Source: Sphingobacteriales bacterium (GTDB taxonomy: Bacteria; Bacteroidota; Bacteroidia; Chitinophagales; Chitinophagaceae). From it: a stretch of DNA of 64,000 nucleotides. Location of the stretch: contig SEFT01000006.1 in the NCBI GenBank assembly GCA_004144175.1, positions 124,001 through 188,000 on the forward strand. The letters are read 5' to 3'. Below are positions 23,346-32,669 of this stretch, in pieces (within the stretch, counting starts at the first letter, position 1; each line of letters begins with the position of its first letter). The notes below the pieces were generated by a model. It was given only the letters and a program-made list of their open reading frames with translations. It was not told the DNA's origin and searched no databases. Made by a program: the position numbers and the translations under genes.

Positions 23346-23969
23346 ATGATAAAAGGTATCAGGCATATACTGTTCGATCTGGGCGGCGTGCTGCTCAATC
23401 TCGACTACAGCCGCACGGAACAGGCCTTTCGCGACCTGGGTATTGAGAATTTCGACGAGATGTTCAGCCAACTGAAACAGACACCCTTGTTCGACGAACT
23501 GGAAACAGGTAAGATAGGCAAGGCCGATTTTGTAGCAGGGCTGCGCTCTGCCGCCGGTATAGAGGTGAGCGACGAGGATCTGCTAAAAGCGTGGAATGCC
23601 ATGCTGCTTGATTTTCCGCTGCGCAGGCTACAGCTATTGCAGCAGCTACGCCTGCACTACGATCTGCTGCTGCTCAGCAATACCAACGAAGTACACGAAG
23701 AAGCCTTCAACCTGATACTGAACCAGGCGCATGGCCTGTCCATAGGTATGCTGTTCGATAAGGTGTACCTGAGCCACCGCATAGGCATGCACAAGCCCGA
23801 TGCCGCAGTGTTTGAACATATATTGAATGAAAACGGCCTGAAGGCAGAGCATACACTCTTTATAGATGACAGTCCCCAACACATAGAGACAGCCAAGAGG
23901 CTAGGCATACAAACCATATGGCTGGAGAAAGGGATGACGATAGAGGGTGACATATTTTTACAGAAATGA
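23346..23969 (+). CDS. HAD-superfamily hydrolase
   Basis: 207 residues. HAD motif I is FDLGGVLLNLD (the second Asp position is Gly, but DLGGVL is common in this YihX/epoxide-hydrolase-like subgroup), motif II LLSNTN, motif III Lys in HKPDAAVFEHIL, motif IV FIDDSPQHIETA. The cap domain at residues 15-80 is helical. The family dephosphorylates small phosphorylated metabolites; the substrate is not predictable. It is the first host gene right of the island and ends before a bidirectional terminator. Confidence 0.88.
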   Translation: MIKGIRHILFDLGGVLLNLDYSRTEQAFRDLGIENFDEMFSQLKQTPLFDELETGKIGKADFVAGLRSAAGIEVSDEDLLKAWNAMLLDFPLRRLQLLQQLRLHYDLLLLSNTNEVHEEAFNLILNQAHGLSIGMLFDKVYLSHRIGMHKPDAAVFEHILNENGLKAEHTLFIDDSPQHIETAKRLGIQTIWLEKGMTIEGDIFLQK

Positions 23970-24051
23970 AGTCAAAAATGATAAGTCAAACCCTAAAAGT
24001 GTACAACCTTTAGCTTTTCAGTTTTGACTTTTGGCTTCTTTCCAAAATCCA

Positions 24052-24077
24052 AAAGGCGCAACCTGAGTTGCGCCTTT
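24052..24077. terminator. Bidirectional terminator between convergent genes
   Basis: An 11-bp perfect stem, AAAGGCGCAAC against GTTGCGCCTTT, with a CTGA loop, placed between the HAD gene and the convergent DUF4834 gene. Confidence 0.8.
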
Positions 24078-24107
24078 ACAAATAGTTTAGCTAAAAAAGT
24101 TCTGTCG

Positions 24108-24338
24108 TTATTTTACTTCCTCGTAGTCCACGTAGTCGCTTTGCTTCACGTTGGCGCGGGCCTGGCTGCGCTGTTGTGTTTGCTGTGCTTGCTTGTTCAT
24201 GTCGTCCATTTGCTTTTGCATTTGCTGCAAACGGTTTTGCGTAGCACGGGTAATGTTCAATATCGGCAGTACGAAACGTAGTACGAAACGTAAAGCCATT
24301 ACCAATACAACCGACCAGATAATGAAACGTAGTATCAT
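24108..24338 (-). CDS. DUF4834 family small membrane protein
   Basis: 76 residues. One N-terminal transmembrane helix (FIIWSVVLVMALRFVLRFVL) is followed by a Gln/Met/Lys-rich coiled coil and an acidic tail (SDYVDYEEVK). This matches DUF4834, a Bacteroidota-specific family of unknown function. It is divergent from rimP, with the rimP promoter between them. Confidence 0.75.
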   Translation of the reverse strand: MILRFIIWSVVLVMALRFVLRFVLPILNITRATQNRLQQMQKQMDDMNKQAQQTQQRSQARANVKQSDYVDYEEVK

Positions 24339-24414
24339 AATGGATCCAAAGTTACCTAAAGGTAGGGGAAAATCGGTGTTAACGGATATATAATTCGAAG
24401 TTTAAAATATATGC

Positions 24415-24445
24415 TTGGTGAGAATTATAATTTCCCCTAAATTTG
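24415..24445 (+). promoter_or_regulatory. Promoter of the rimP-nusA-infB operon
   Basis: TTG at 24415-24417, a 20-base spacer and TAAATTTG (TAnnTTTG) at 24438-24445 match the Bacteroidota promoter pattern. It lies 55 bases before the rimP ATG. Confidence 0.5.
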
Positions 24446-24467
24446 TACCCGGAATAAAATCAAAAGA

Positions 24468-24496
24468 AAGGGGACTAATTAGTCCCCTTGTTTTTT
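24468..24496 (+). terminator. Attenuator-like palindrome plus T-run in the rimP leader
   Basis: A perfect 22-base palindrome (AAGGGGACTAA and its exact complement) is followed by GTTTTTT and ends 4 bases before the rimP ATG at 24501. It is downstream of the predicted promoter and in the rimP direction, so it can act as an attenuator or translation-blocking structure. Confidence 0.7.
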
Positions 24497-24500
24497 ACCC

Positions 24501-24968
24501 ATGAATGAAGCAATAATAGAACAGGTAAGAACACTGACAGAGCCCTTGCTGGAAGGCACGGATATATTTATTGTAAATATCAAGATAAAGCCTACCAACA
24601 ATATAAAGCTATACCTGGACGCTGATAGCGGCCTGAATGTAGCCAAGAGTGCATCGGTAAACCGTAAGCTGGCCGCGCTGATAGAAGAGTCGGGCATGTT
24701 TCCGGACGGCGATTTTTCGCTGGAGGTATCGAGCCCCGGGGTAGATGAGCCGCTGCTGTCGATGCGCCAGTACCGGAAGAATGTAGGCCGCACCATATTG
24801 GTGACCTATAATAATGAAGAGACACCGGAGACACTGGGCGTACTGAAAGAAGTGACCGAAGACGAAAAACTGGTGCTGGAAGTGAAAGTAGGTAAGAAAA
24901 AAGAAATACAGCAGGTAGAGATACCTGTTGCCGACATTAAAAAAACAGTAGTACAAATTATATTTTAA
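24501..24968 (+). CDS. rimP: Ribosome maturation factor RimP
   Basis: 155 residues, normal length. The N-terminal alpha/beta domain (residues ~1-82) contains GLNVAKSASVNRKLAALIEE and the family motif FSLEVSSPGVDEPL; the C-terminal SH3-like domain follows. RimP binds the 30S subunit and helps assemble the small-subunit head. It is the first gene of the conserved rimP-nusA-infB operon, 49 bases upstream of nusA. Expression may pass through the palindrome just before the start codon. Confidence 0.95.
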   Translation: MNEAIIEQVRTLTEPLLEGTDIFIVNIKIKPTNNIKLYLDADSGLNVAKSASVNRKLAALIEESGMFPDGDFSLEVSSPGVDEPLLSMRQYRKNVGRTILVTYNNEETPETLGVLKEVTEDEKLVLEVKVGKKKEIQQVEIPVADIKKTVVQIIF

Positions 24969-25017
24969 TAATAAAACGCTCCGGAGATAATACGGAGCGC
25001 ACTAAATGCGATGAAAC

Positions 25018-26268
25018 ATGGCTAGTATCAATCTTATTGATTCGTTTTCAGAGTTTAAGGATGCCGAGAATATTGACAGGCCGACCTTAATGAAGGTGAT
25101 CGAGGATGTTTTCAAAACCTTGCTGCGCAAGAAATACGGAACGGACGAGAACTTCGACGTAATCGTGAACGACCAGACAGGTGACCTGGAGATATTCCGC
25201 CGACGCGAGATCGTAGAGGACGACCTGATAGAAGACGATAACCTGCAGATCGCATTGTCGGAAGCCGTACTGATAGAACCCGACTATAACGTAGGCGAAG
25301 AGGTGTATGAGGAAATGAACGTGACCGAGTTTGGGCGCAGGGCTATACTGGCCGCCAAGCAAACGCTGGCAGCACGTATCGGCGACCTGAAGAAGAACAA
25401 CCTTGTGAAGAAATATGCCGACCGTGTGAGTGAGATCATCAGCGGCGAGGTATACCAGATATGGAAAAAAGAGATACTGCTGCTGGATGACGAAGGCAAT
25501 GAACTAATACTACCTAAATCGGAGCAGATACCGAGCGACTTCTTTAAGAAAGGCGAAGCGGTACGTGCCGTGGTGAAGAAAGTAGAGATGAGGAATAATA
25601 CGCCTGTCATCATCCTGAGCCGTACGCATCCTTCATTCCTTGAGAAGCTCCTGGAAATAGAAGTACCGGAAATAATGGATGGCTTGATCGTCATCAAAAA
25701 GATCGTTCGCGAGCCGGGCGAACGTGCTAAAGTAGCCGTAGAAAGCTACGACGACCGTATAGACCCGGTAGGCGCCTGCGTTGGTATGAAGGGTAGCCGT
25801 ATACACGGTATCGTGCGCGAGCTGAAGAACGAGAACATAGATATTATTAACTATACGAATAATACACAGCTGCTGATACAGCGTTCGCTGACGCCATCAC
25901 GCATCAACCGTATGGAAGTAGACGGCGAAGGGCTGCACGCAGATGTGTACCTGGAGCCTGATCAGGTATCGCTGGCCATCGGTAAAAAAGGTGTCAACAT
26001 CAAGCTGGCACAGGAGCTTACCGGCTATAGCATAGATGTATACCGCGATGTACAGGAGCAGGAAGTAGAATACGATATCGACATGGAAGAATTCTCAGAC
26101 GAGATCGAACCATGGATTATCGAGGAATTTAAGAAAGTAGGCTGTGATACTGCACTTAGTATCATGGAGCTTTCGGTAGAAGAACTGGTACGCCGTACAG
26201 ACCTGGAAGAAGAAACAGTGCGTGATGTACAGCGTATTTTGAAGCAGGAATTCGAGAACGAACAATAA
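25018..26268 (+). CDS. nusA: Transcription termination/antitermination factor NusA
   Basis: 416 residues. Order: N-terminal RNA-polymerase-binding domain (~1-130, LIDSFSEFKDAENI), S1 domain (~135-205), KH1 (GACVGMKGSRIHGIVREL) and KH2 (SLAIGKKGVNIKLAQELTGY), then a helix-hairpin-helix tail (~355-416) with an acidic segment. NusA controls pausing, termination and rRNA antitermination. It sits between rimP and infB; a 158-base gap containing a large stem-loop separates it from infB. Confidence 0.96.
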   Translation: MASINLIDSFSEFKDAENIDRPTLMKVIEDVFKTLLRKKYGTDENFDVIVNDQTGDLEIFRRREIVEDDLIEDDNLQIALSEAVLIEPDYNVGEEVYEEMNVTEFGRRAILAAKQTLAARIGDLKKNNLVKKYADRVSEIISGEVYQIWKKEILLLDDEGNELILPKSEQIPSDFFKKGEAVRAVVKKVEMRNNTPVIILSRTHPSFLEKLLEIEVPEIMDGLIVIKKIVREPGERAKVAVESYDDRIDPVGACVGMKGSRIHGIVRELKNENIDIINYTNNTQLLIQRSLTPSRINRMEVDGEGLHADVYLEPDQVSLAIGKKGVNIKLAQELTGYSIDVYRDVQEQEVEYDIDMEEFSDEIEPWIIEEFKKVGCDTALSIMELSVEELVRRTDLEEETVRDVQRILKQEFENEQ

Positions 26269-26291
26269 TTAGCTGCCGGCGCTATTAAACG

Positions 26292-26329
26292 CCTGCCATA
26301 CAAGGCTTGATGAGGCCTTGTATGGCAGG
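26292..26329 (+). other. Large stem-loop between nusA and infB
   Basis: A perfect 15-bp stem, CCTGCCATACAAGGC against GCCTTGTATGGCAGG, with an 8-base loop. GCGCTATT upstream and AATAGGCGC downstream can extend it. There is no T-run, so it is more likely an mRNA stability or processing element than a terminator. Confidence 0.6.
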
Positions 26330-26426
26330 AAAATAGGCGCTTTCAGCAAAATGGCGTAAGTTTGTAGATTAGGTTCGTAAGCCAAGTACAGACTTAAGCA
26401 CCAATATTTTTTGAGTAAATAACCGA

Positions 26427-29400
26427 ATGGCAACAGCAACAACAAAGACACCCAGATTACTGGCGGCAGCCAAAGAATTCAACATAGGTAAAGAGACCCT
26501 TGTGGAATTCCTTACTGGCAAAGGTTTTGAGATCAACGCGAGTAATCCTAATACCAAGATTACCGAAGTGATGTATGATGCCTTGCAGAGAGAGTTTGCA
26601 CAAGACAAACTCGCCAAACGCAAGAGTGAAGAGATAGCTTTGCCTAAAGGTTCTTCGCTGGAAGGCGGAAAGAAAGGCAAAGAAGAGCCCGCGGATCTGA
26701 AAAAGAAAGGGTTGGAACCTGTGGAGCCTGTTGCCCCGGTAGCCAAAAAAGAAGAGAAGCCTGCAGTGGCCGAGAAGCCAAAGGAAGAGGCACCTGCCGA
26801 AGCGCCTGTTACCCCGGTAACGGAGCCTACCCCGGTAGCGCCCATCGAGGCTAAGAAGCCCGAGCCTGTGGCGCCGCCTGCCGAGCCGGAAGCACCTAAA
26901 GCTCCCGTAGCAGAAGCGCCTAAAGTGCCCGCAGCACCGGCCGAAGAAAGCGGTGATGGTGATGGACACATCGAAACAAAATCGCCTAAGCTGGAAGGCC
27001 CGAACATCCTGGGTAAGATAAACCTGGATGAGCTGAATATGTCGTCTCGCCCTAAGAAAGGAGCAGCGGCACCTAAGAAGAAAGCAACGACTACAGATAA
27101 GAAGGAAGAGCAGCAGCAGCAGCAGGAAGCCCCAGTTGCTGAGAAACCGGAAGCACCGGCACCCGTAGTAGCAGAAGAAAAGCCAGCGCCTGCAGCAGAG
27201 AAACCTGCACCGGTGTCTGAAACTCCGGCTCCAAGCAAGCCGGTGGCAGAAGAAAAGCCTGCACCTACGCCTTCTGTAGAAGAAGATAATAAACCGGAGC
27301 ACATCGAAATGAGGGCTCCAAGGCTGGAAGGTCCAAAGATCATCGGGCGCATTGAGCTGCCTGCATCAGGGTCGAGCGGATCGAAAGCCGATAGCAAGGA
27401 AAAACGTAATCGCAAACGCATACCTGTAGCCAAGAAGCCCGAAAGCTTCAAACCCGACCAACAAGGTCAGGGTGGTCAGCAGCAAGGCCAGGGTGGCGGC
27501 TTCAACCGTGATAACCGCGGCGGTGGTCAGGGCCAGGGCACTTTCAACCGCGACAACCGTGGTGGTGGCCAGCAAGGCCAGGGCGGCGGCTTTAACCGCG
27601 GTGGCGGTCAAGGCCAGGGTCAGGGCGGCTTCAACCGTGGTGGTCAGGGCCAGGGCGGTGGTTTCAACCGTGGTGGTCAGGGCCAGGGCGGTGGTTTCAA
27701 CCGTGGTGGCCAGGGCCAGGGTGGCGGCCGATTCCAGCGTCCCGGTACAGGTACACCAGGTACGCCGCAACAGCAGCAGGAGATCGATGCTAAAGCAATA
27801 CAAGACAAAATACGCCAGACGCAGGCTAAACTTGCCGGTGGCAACCAGCGTGGAGGCAGAGGCTCTAAATCGAAATACCGCCGTAACAAGCGTGAGGAGA
27901 TGGCCGAAAAACGTGCAGCCGAGCATTCAGGGCCTAATAATACAGTACAGGTTACAGAGTTTATCTCGGTAAGCGAATTTGCAGGTCTGCTGGATGTAAG
28001 CTTTGCAGAGGTGATCGGTAAATGTATGAGCCTTGGTATCATGGTATCTATCAACCAAAGGCTGGATGCCGAGGTGATAGAGCTGGTAGCAGCAGAGTTC
28101 GGGTACGACGTTGAATTCATCAACCTGGAGCAGGAAAGCGACGACGATGAAGAAGAAACAGACGACGAAGCAAGCATGATACCCCGTGCACCGATCGTTA
28201 CCATCATGGGTCACGTTGACCATGGTAAAACATCGTTGCTCGACTATATACGCAGTGCGAATGTGGTAGCCGGTGAGGCGGGTGGTATCACCCAGCACAT
28301 TGGTGCCTACCAGGTAGTAACAGGAAGTGGCAAACGCATTACCTTCCTCGATACCCCGGGTCACGAAGCGTTTACGGCGATGCGTGCGCGTGGTGCCAAA
28401 GTAGCCGACGTTGCCGTTATCGTGGTAGCAGCCGACGATGCGATCATGCCTCAGACAAAAGAAGCTATATCGCACGCACAGGCAGCCAACCTGCCGATGA
28501 TCTTTGCGATCAACAAAATAGATAAAGACGGAGCTGATCCGGAAAGAATAAAGCAACAGCTTTCGAGCATGAACATCCTGGTAGAAGACTGGGGTGGTAA
28601 ATTCCAAAGCCAGGAAATATCAGCTAAGAAGGGTCTGAACATCGACCTGCTGCTGGAAAAAATAGGTCTGGAAGCCGAAATGCTGGAACTGAAAGCGAAC
28701 CCCGACCGCCTTGCACAAGGTAGTGTTATCGAGGCATCGCTGGATAAAGGCCGCGGTTATCAATCGACCATCCTGGTACAGAACGGTACCTTGGAGCAAG
28801 GCGATATGATCGTGTGCGGACAGTACTATGGTAAGATCAAGGCAATGTTCAACGAGCGCGGTCAGCGTGTCGAAAAAGCCGGTCCATCTGCACCGGTACA
28901 GGTACTGGGCTTGAACGGTGCACCACAAGCGGGTGAGAAATTCAAAGTTTACGAAGAAGAAGACGACGCAAAAGAAATAGCCAACCACCGTGCGCAGATA
29001 CTGCGCGAACAGGGTATCCGCGCCCGCAAGCACATTACGCTTGACGAGATCGGACGCCGCCTGGCACTGGGTAACTTTAAAGAACTGGGTATCATCATCA
29101 AGGGTGACTTTGACGGTTCGGTTGAGGCGCTTAGTGACTCGCTGCAAAAACTGTCTACCCAAGAGGTAGCGGTGAATGTGGTACACAAAGGTGTGGGCCA
29201 GATCACAGAGAGCGATGTATTGCTGGCAACAGCGTCTGACGCTATCATCATTGGCTTCCAGGTTCGCCCTTCTATGCAGGCCGCCAAGCTTGCTGAGCAG
29301 GAGAATATCGAGATCCGTACGTACTCTATCATCTACGATGCTATCGAAGAGATCAAGAGCGCGATGGAAGGCCTGCTGGAACCGAAGATCGAGAAGAAGA

Positions 29401-29690
29401 CGGTATGTAATGCCGAAGTACGTGAGGTGTTCAAGATTACGGGTGTAGGTACCATCGCAGGTTGCTACATGCTGGATGGTAAGATGACGCGTAATACCAA
29501 AGTGAACCTGGTACGTGATGGTATCGTGGTATACACGGGTGAGCTGGCATCGCTGAAGCGCTTTAAAGATGACGTGAAAGAAGTAAACGCAGGTTACGAA
29601 TTTGGTACGCAGATCAAGAACTACAATGACATACGCACAGGCGACATCATTGAAGGATTTGAAGAAGTGGAAGTGAAACGTACTTTGTAG
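26427..29690 (+). CDS. infB: Translation initiation factor IF-2, long Gly/Gln-rich form
   Basis: 1087 residues, longer than E. coli IF-2 (890). Order: IF2N-like domain (~1-60), a Pro/Glu/Ala/Lys-rich linker (~70-320), a Gly/Gln/Arg/Phe/Asn-rich repeat stretch (~345-440), a second IF2N region (~500-560), then the GTPase core with GHVDHGKT (G1), DTPGHEAF (G3) and NKID (G4), and domains II-IV. IF-2 brings fMet-tRNA to the 30S subunit and joins the subunits. It is the last gene of the operon, followed by a strong terminator. Confidence 0.97.
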   Translation: MATATTKTPRLLAAAKEFNIGKETLVEFLTGKGFEINASNPNTKITEVMYDALQREFAQDKLAKRKSEEIALPKGSSLEGGKKGKEEPADLKKKGLEPVEPVAPVAKKEEKPAVAEKPKEEAPAEAPVTPVTEPTPVAPIEAKKPEPVAPPAEPEAPKAPVAEAPKVPAAPAEESGDGDGHIETKSPKLEGPNILGKINLDELNMSSRPKKGAAAPKKKATTTDKKEEQQQQQEAPVAEKPEAPAPVVAEEKPAPAAEKPAPVSETPAPSKPVAEEKPAPTPSVEEDNKPEHIEMRAPRLEGPKIIGRIELPASGSSGSKADSKEKRNRKRIPVAKKPESFKPDQQGQGGQQQGQGGGFNRDNRGGGQGQGTFNRDNRGGGQQGQGGGFNRGGGQGQGQGGFNRGGQGQGGGFNRGGQGQGGGFNRGGQGQGGGRFQRPGTGTPGTPQQQQEIDAKAIQDKIRQTQAKLAGGNQRGGRGSKSKYRRNKREEMAEKRAAEHSGPNNTVQVTEFISVSEFAGLLDVSFAEVIGKCMSLGIMVSINQRLDAEVIELVAAEFGYDVEFINLEQESDDDEEETDDEASMIPRAPIVTIMGHVDHGKTSLLDYIRSANVVAGEAGGITQHIGAYQVVTGSGKRITFLDTPGHEAFTAMRARGAKVADVAVIVVAADDAIMPQTKEAISHAQAANLPMIFAINKIDKDGADPERIKQQLSSMNILVEDWGGKFQSQEISAKKGLNIDLLLEKIGLEAEMLELKANPDRLAQGSVIEASLDKGRGYQSTILVQNGTLEQGDMIVCGQYYGKIKAMFNERGQRVEKAGPSAPVQVLGLNGAPQAGEKFKVYEEEDDAKEIANHRAQILREQGIRARKHITLDEIGRRLALGNFKELGIIIKGDFDGSVEALSDSLQKLSTQEVAVNVVHKGVGQITESDVLLATASDAIIIGFQVRPSMQAAKLAEQENIEIRTYSIIYDAIEEIKSAMEGLLEPKIEKKTVCNAEVREVFKITGVGTIAGCYMLDGKMTRNTKVNLVRDGIVVYTGELASLKRFKDDVKEVNAGYEFGTQIKNYNDIRTGDIIEGFEEVEVKRTL
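27460..27745 (+). repeat. Gly/Gln-rich tandem repeat inside infB
   Basis: Imperfect repeats encode units such as [12 protein letters not shown] many times in a row. The DNA is repetitive enough to allow slippage and length variation. Confidence 0.85.
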
Positions 29691-29710
29691 CTTACGGATA
29701 ATATAAATTG

Positions 29711-29746
29711 AACCGTTAACCTGTTTCAGGTTAACGGTTTGTTTTT
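29711..29746 (+). terminator. Terminator of the rimP-nusA-infB operon
   Basis: A 13-bp perfect stem, AACCGTTAACCTG against CAGGTTAACGGTT, with a TTT loop and then TGTTTTT, 22 bases after the infB stop. Confidence 0.9.
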
Positions 29747-29766
29747 AAAGTAAATTTGCAGACCCG

Positions 29767-30690
29767 ATGCAGAAACAACTGATGCAACAGATACAGCAGG
29801 TAGAGCAGCTGGCCAATGGCGGTAAGCTGGGCAGGTTGCTGCACGACCCTGTACGTTACCTAACCGCACAGACCTTTCTGAAATACATTTACCCTAAGAC
29901 ACAAAAGGGAAAGCTGGCAATAGCAAAGACCTTCTTTGGGCATGATATGGAGGTACTACTGCCGGCAGCTACCGATATATACCTCACGGGCGGCAAAACA
30001 CATGCTTCGGAAATAAGACTGGCGAAATTTATGATCAGCAGGTTGCAGCCGGAGCACGTGTATATGGATATTGGTGCTCATTTTGGCTACTATACCTTGC
30101 TGGCTGCAAAGCTGGTAGGAGAAAACGGCAAAGTATTTGCATTTGAAGCAGCAGGAAAGACCTACGAAGTATTGCAGCGCAATGTGAAAGGTCACAAACA
30201 GGTGCAGGCGCTTCATAATGCGGTCTCCAATAGTGAAGAGGTGATCAGCTTTTATGAGTTTCCGATCCTCTACTCCGAGTACAACTCGATGGATGTAGCG
30301 CAGTTTAAGAATGAAGAATGGATAAAGAAATACAAGCCGGAGCAGACAGAGGTAAGGGCGGTGACCATCGACATTTTTGCGGAAGCCTTATTTAAGAAGC
30401 CCGATTTTATAAAAATAGACGTAGAAGGTGCCGAGGATAAGGTATTGCTGGGCTGCAAAGAAACGCTGGCAAAGTATCATCCCGTAGTGGTGATGGAATA
30501 CATCAGCAATAGCGTGAATATGCAAGTGTATGACCGGGCCATGCTGATACTGCTGGAGCTTGGGTACATAGCTCATTTTATAGAAGGTAATGGTGAACTG
30601 AGACCGGTGAAGAACCTGAAACAGGAGATACTGAACAATACCTCTGAGAATCTGGTGTTTATTTACCGGCAAAAGGGAGAAGTGGTGTAG
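29767..30690 (+). CDS. FkbM-family methyltransferase (1)
   Basis: 307 residues. An N-terminal helical extension (~1-65) precedes a Rossmann methyltransferase: MDIGAHFGYYTLLAAKLVGE (SAM-binding loop, residues ~99-118), FAFEAAGKTYEVL, and the FkbM signature PDFIKIDVEGAEDKVLLG near the C-terminal third. FkbM enzymes O-methylate sugars or lipids. It lies upstream of a second FkbM gene with a 60-base gap; both may decorate surface polysaccharide, in keeping with the polysaccharide genes further on. Confidence 0.88.
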   Translation: MQKQLMQQIQQVEQLANGGKLGRLLHDPVRYLTAQTFLKYIYPKTQKGKLAIAKTFFGHDMEVLLPAATDIYLTGGKTHASEIRLAKFMISRLQPEHVYMDIGAHFGYYTLLAAKLVGENGKVFAFEAAGKTYEVLQRNVKGHKQVQALHNAVSNSEEVISFYEFPILYSEYNSMDVAQFKNEEWIKKYKPEQTEVRAVTIDIFAEALFKKPDFIKIDVEGAEDKVLLGCKETLAKYHPVVVMEYISNSVNMQVYDRAMLILLELGYIAHFIEGNGELRPVKNLKQEILNNTSENLVFIYRQKGEVV

Positions 30691-30750
30691 CAGCAATGAT
30701 TGATTTACTTTTGCGGGCCTTACAGCGCCTTAGCAACGAGATTGTAAATA

Positions 30751-31470
30751 ATGAAAGAGACCGTTAAGAAAATTATTAAGGCCATCCCTATAGCGTTTAC
30801 GCAAAATCAGCGGTATGACAAGCAAACCAAAAAGATCATAGCACGGGTTTGCAAAGCCGATAGTAACTGTATAGATGTAGGCGCACACAAAGGCGAGGTG
30901 CTGGACATTATGCTGAAACATGCACCCAACGGCATGCACCACGCTTTTGAGCCGATACCCGACCTATACACAAAGCTTGCGTCAAAATACGGTAGTAACA
31001 AGCATTGCAGGGTATATGACCTGGCGCTTAATAATGAAAAAGGTACTGCAACATTTAATTATGTGGTATCTAATCCTTCTTACAGCGGCTTGATAAAAAG
31101 AAAATACGATCGTCCGGATGAACAGGATACGCAGATAACGGTAAAAACAGAACTGCTGGATGATGCGTTGCCTGCCGATGTAAAGATAGACCTGATAAAA
31201 ATAGATGTAGAAGGCGGAGAACTGCGGGTGCTGGAAGGTGCCAGGCAGACGCTGAAGCGGAACAAGCCTGTCGTAATATTTGAGCATGGCCTCGGCGCTT
31301 CGGATTTTTATGGCTCCACTCCCGATAAGGTGTACAAACTGATGGAAGATTGTGGCCTGAAGATATCGAGAATGAAAGATTGGCTGGATGGCAAGAACCA
31401 TCTGAGCCTGTCTGAATTTGAAACGATTTATAAGAATGGCAGCGACTATTACTTTATAGCGCATCGCTAA
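30751..31470 (+). CDS. FkbM-family methyltransferase (2)
   Basis: 239 residues, close to the typical FkbM length. SAM-binding loop SNCIDVGAHKGEVLDIML (~45-62), HAFEPIPDLYTKL, and signature IDLIKIDVEGGELRVLEGA (~148-166). A paralogue of the preceding gene, but shorter and clearly diverged. Likely sugar or glycolipid O-methylation. A gap of only 49 bases separates it from prfA. Confidence 0.88.
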   Translation: MKETVKKIIKAIPIAFTQNQRYDKQTKKIIARVCKADSNCIDVGAHKGEVLDIMLKHAPNGMHHAFEPIPDLYTKLASKYGSNKHCRVYDLALNNEKGTATFNYVVSNPSYSGLIKRKYDRPDEQDTQITVKTELLDDALPADVKIDLIKIDVEGGELRVLEGARQTLKRNKPVVIFEHGLGASDFYGSTPDKVYKLMEDCGLKISRMKDWLDGKNHLSLSEFETIYKNGSDYYFIAHR

Positions 31471-31519
31471 TGAAGTGTGATCGCTGATAATAATTACTGA
31501 AACTTAGAGTTAATAAGAT

Positions 31520-32596
31520 ATGATTGACAAACTGGAGGCAATAAAGGCAAGGTTCGATGACTTGGGAGTTGCTTTGACGAATCCGGAAGTAGTGGGCGAC
31601 AACAAGCGTTTCTCGCAAGTGAGCAAGGAGTACCGCAAGCTGGAAAAGATCGTTACAGTCTATAATAAATACAGGGCCTGCACCGAAGGCCTGGAGTTTG
31701 CGCGTGATATACTCGCCAATGAAAGCGATGCCGACCTGCGCGATATGGCCAAGGAAGACCTGGACAAGCTGGAAGTGCAGAAGGAGGAAATGGAAACAGA
31801 GATACGCCAGCTACTGATACCAAAAGACCCACAGGATGAGAAGAATGCAGTGCTGGAGATACGTGCCGGTACAGGTGGCGATGAGGCCAGCATATTTGCG
31901 GGCGATCTGCTGCGTATGTACCTGCGCTACTGCGAGCGCCGCGGCTGGAAGGTGGCGGTGATCACAGAGGCAGAAGGTACCGTTGGCGGTTACAAGGAAG
32001 TGCAACTGGAAGTAATAGGCGAAGACGTATATGGTACCCTGAAATTTGAGAGCGGTGTACACCGTGTGCAACGGGTACCTGCTACAGAGGCCAGCGGCCG
32101 TGTGCATACATCGGCAGCAACTGTGGCTGTAATGCCGGAGGCGGAAGAAGTAGACTTTGAACTGAAGGAAAGCGACCTGAAAATGGAAACTGCGCGAAGT
32201 GGCGGTGCCGGTGGCCAGAACGTAAACAAGGTAGAAACGAAAGTAATATTGACCCACGTACCTACCGGTACGGTGATCACCTGCCAAACAGAGCGTACGC
32301 AGCTGGGGAACCGCGAAAAGGCAACTGCAATGATGCGTACCAAACTGTATGAAGAGCAGGTTCGTAAGCATGAAGAAGAGATATCGAGAAGGAGAAAAAG
32401 TCTTGTGAGTACGGGCGACCGGTCGGCCAAGATACGTACCTACAACTACCCGCAGGGGCGTATTACGGATCACCGCATCAATATGACGATATATAACCTG
32501 GATGACTTCATGAACGGGAACATACAGGAAATGCTGGAAGCATTACAGTTTGCAGAGAATGCAGAGAAGATGCAAAGCGGCGAAACGGTAATATAA
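31520..32596 (+). CDS. prfA: Peptide chain release factor 1
   Basis: 358 residues. The tripeptide anticodon PAT is in [13 protein letters not shown], identifying RF1 (UAA/UAG) rather than RF2. The peptidyl-transfer motif GGQ is in [16 protein letters not shown]. The N-terminal helical domain (~1-100) and the domain I acidic-basic stretch are normal. It releases finished proteins on the ribosome and is in core position with no unusual features. Confidence 0.97.
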   Translation: MIDKLEAIKARFDDLGVALTNPEVVGDNKRFSQVSKEYRKLEKIVTVYNKYRACTEGLEFARDILANESDADLRDMAKEDLDKLEVQKEEMETEIRQLLIPKDPQDEKNAVLEIRAGTGGDEASIFAGDLLRMYLRYCERRGWKVAVITEAEGTVGGYKEVQLEVIGEDVYGTLKFESGVHRVQRVPATEASGRVHTSAATVAVMPEAEEVDFELKESDLKMETARSGGAGGQNVNKVETKVILTHVPTGTVITCQTERTQLGNREKATAMMRTKLYEEQVRKHEEEISRRRKSLVSTGDRSAKIRTYNYPQGRITDHRINMTIYNLDDFMNGNIQEMLEALQFAENAEKMQSGETVI

Positions 32597-32669
32597 TATG
32601 CTGTAAACGTTGTAATTGCAGTAAAATACGTAAGTTTATCACTCTTTTTTTAATCACACACATCATTCA

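Noticed and set aside
26369-27451. Long minus-strand Ser/Ala/Gly-rich frame opposite infB
   Set aside because: It is the antisense of the low-complexity IF-2 linker, with repeat-like composition and no domain.
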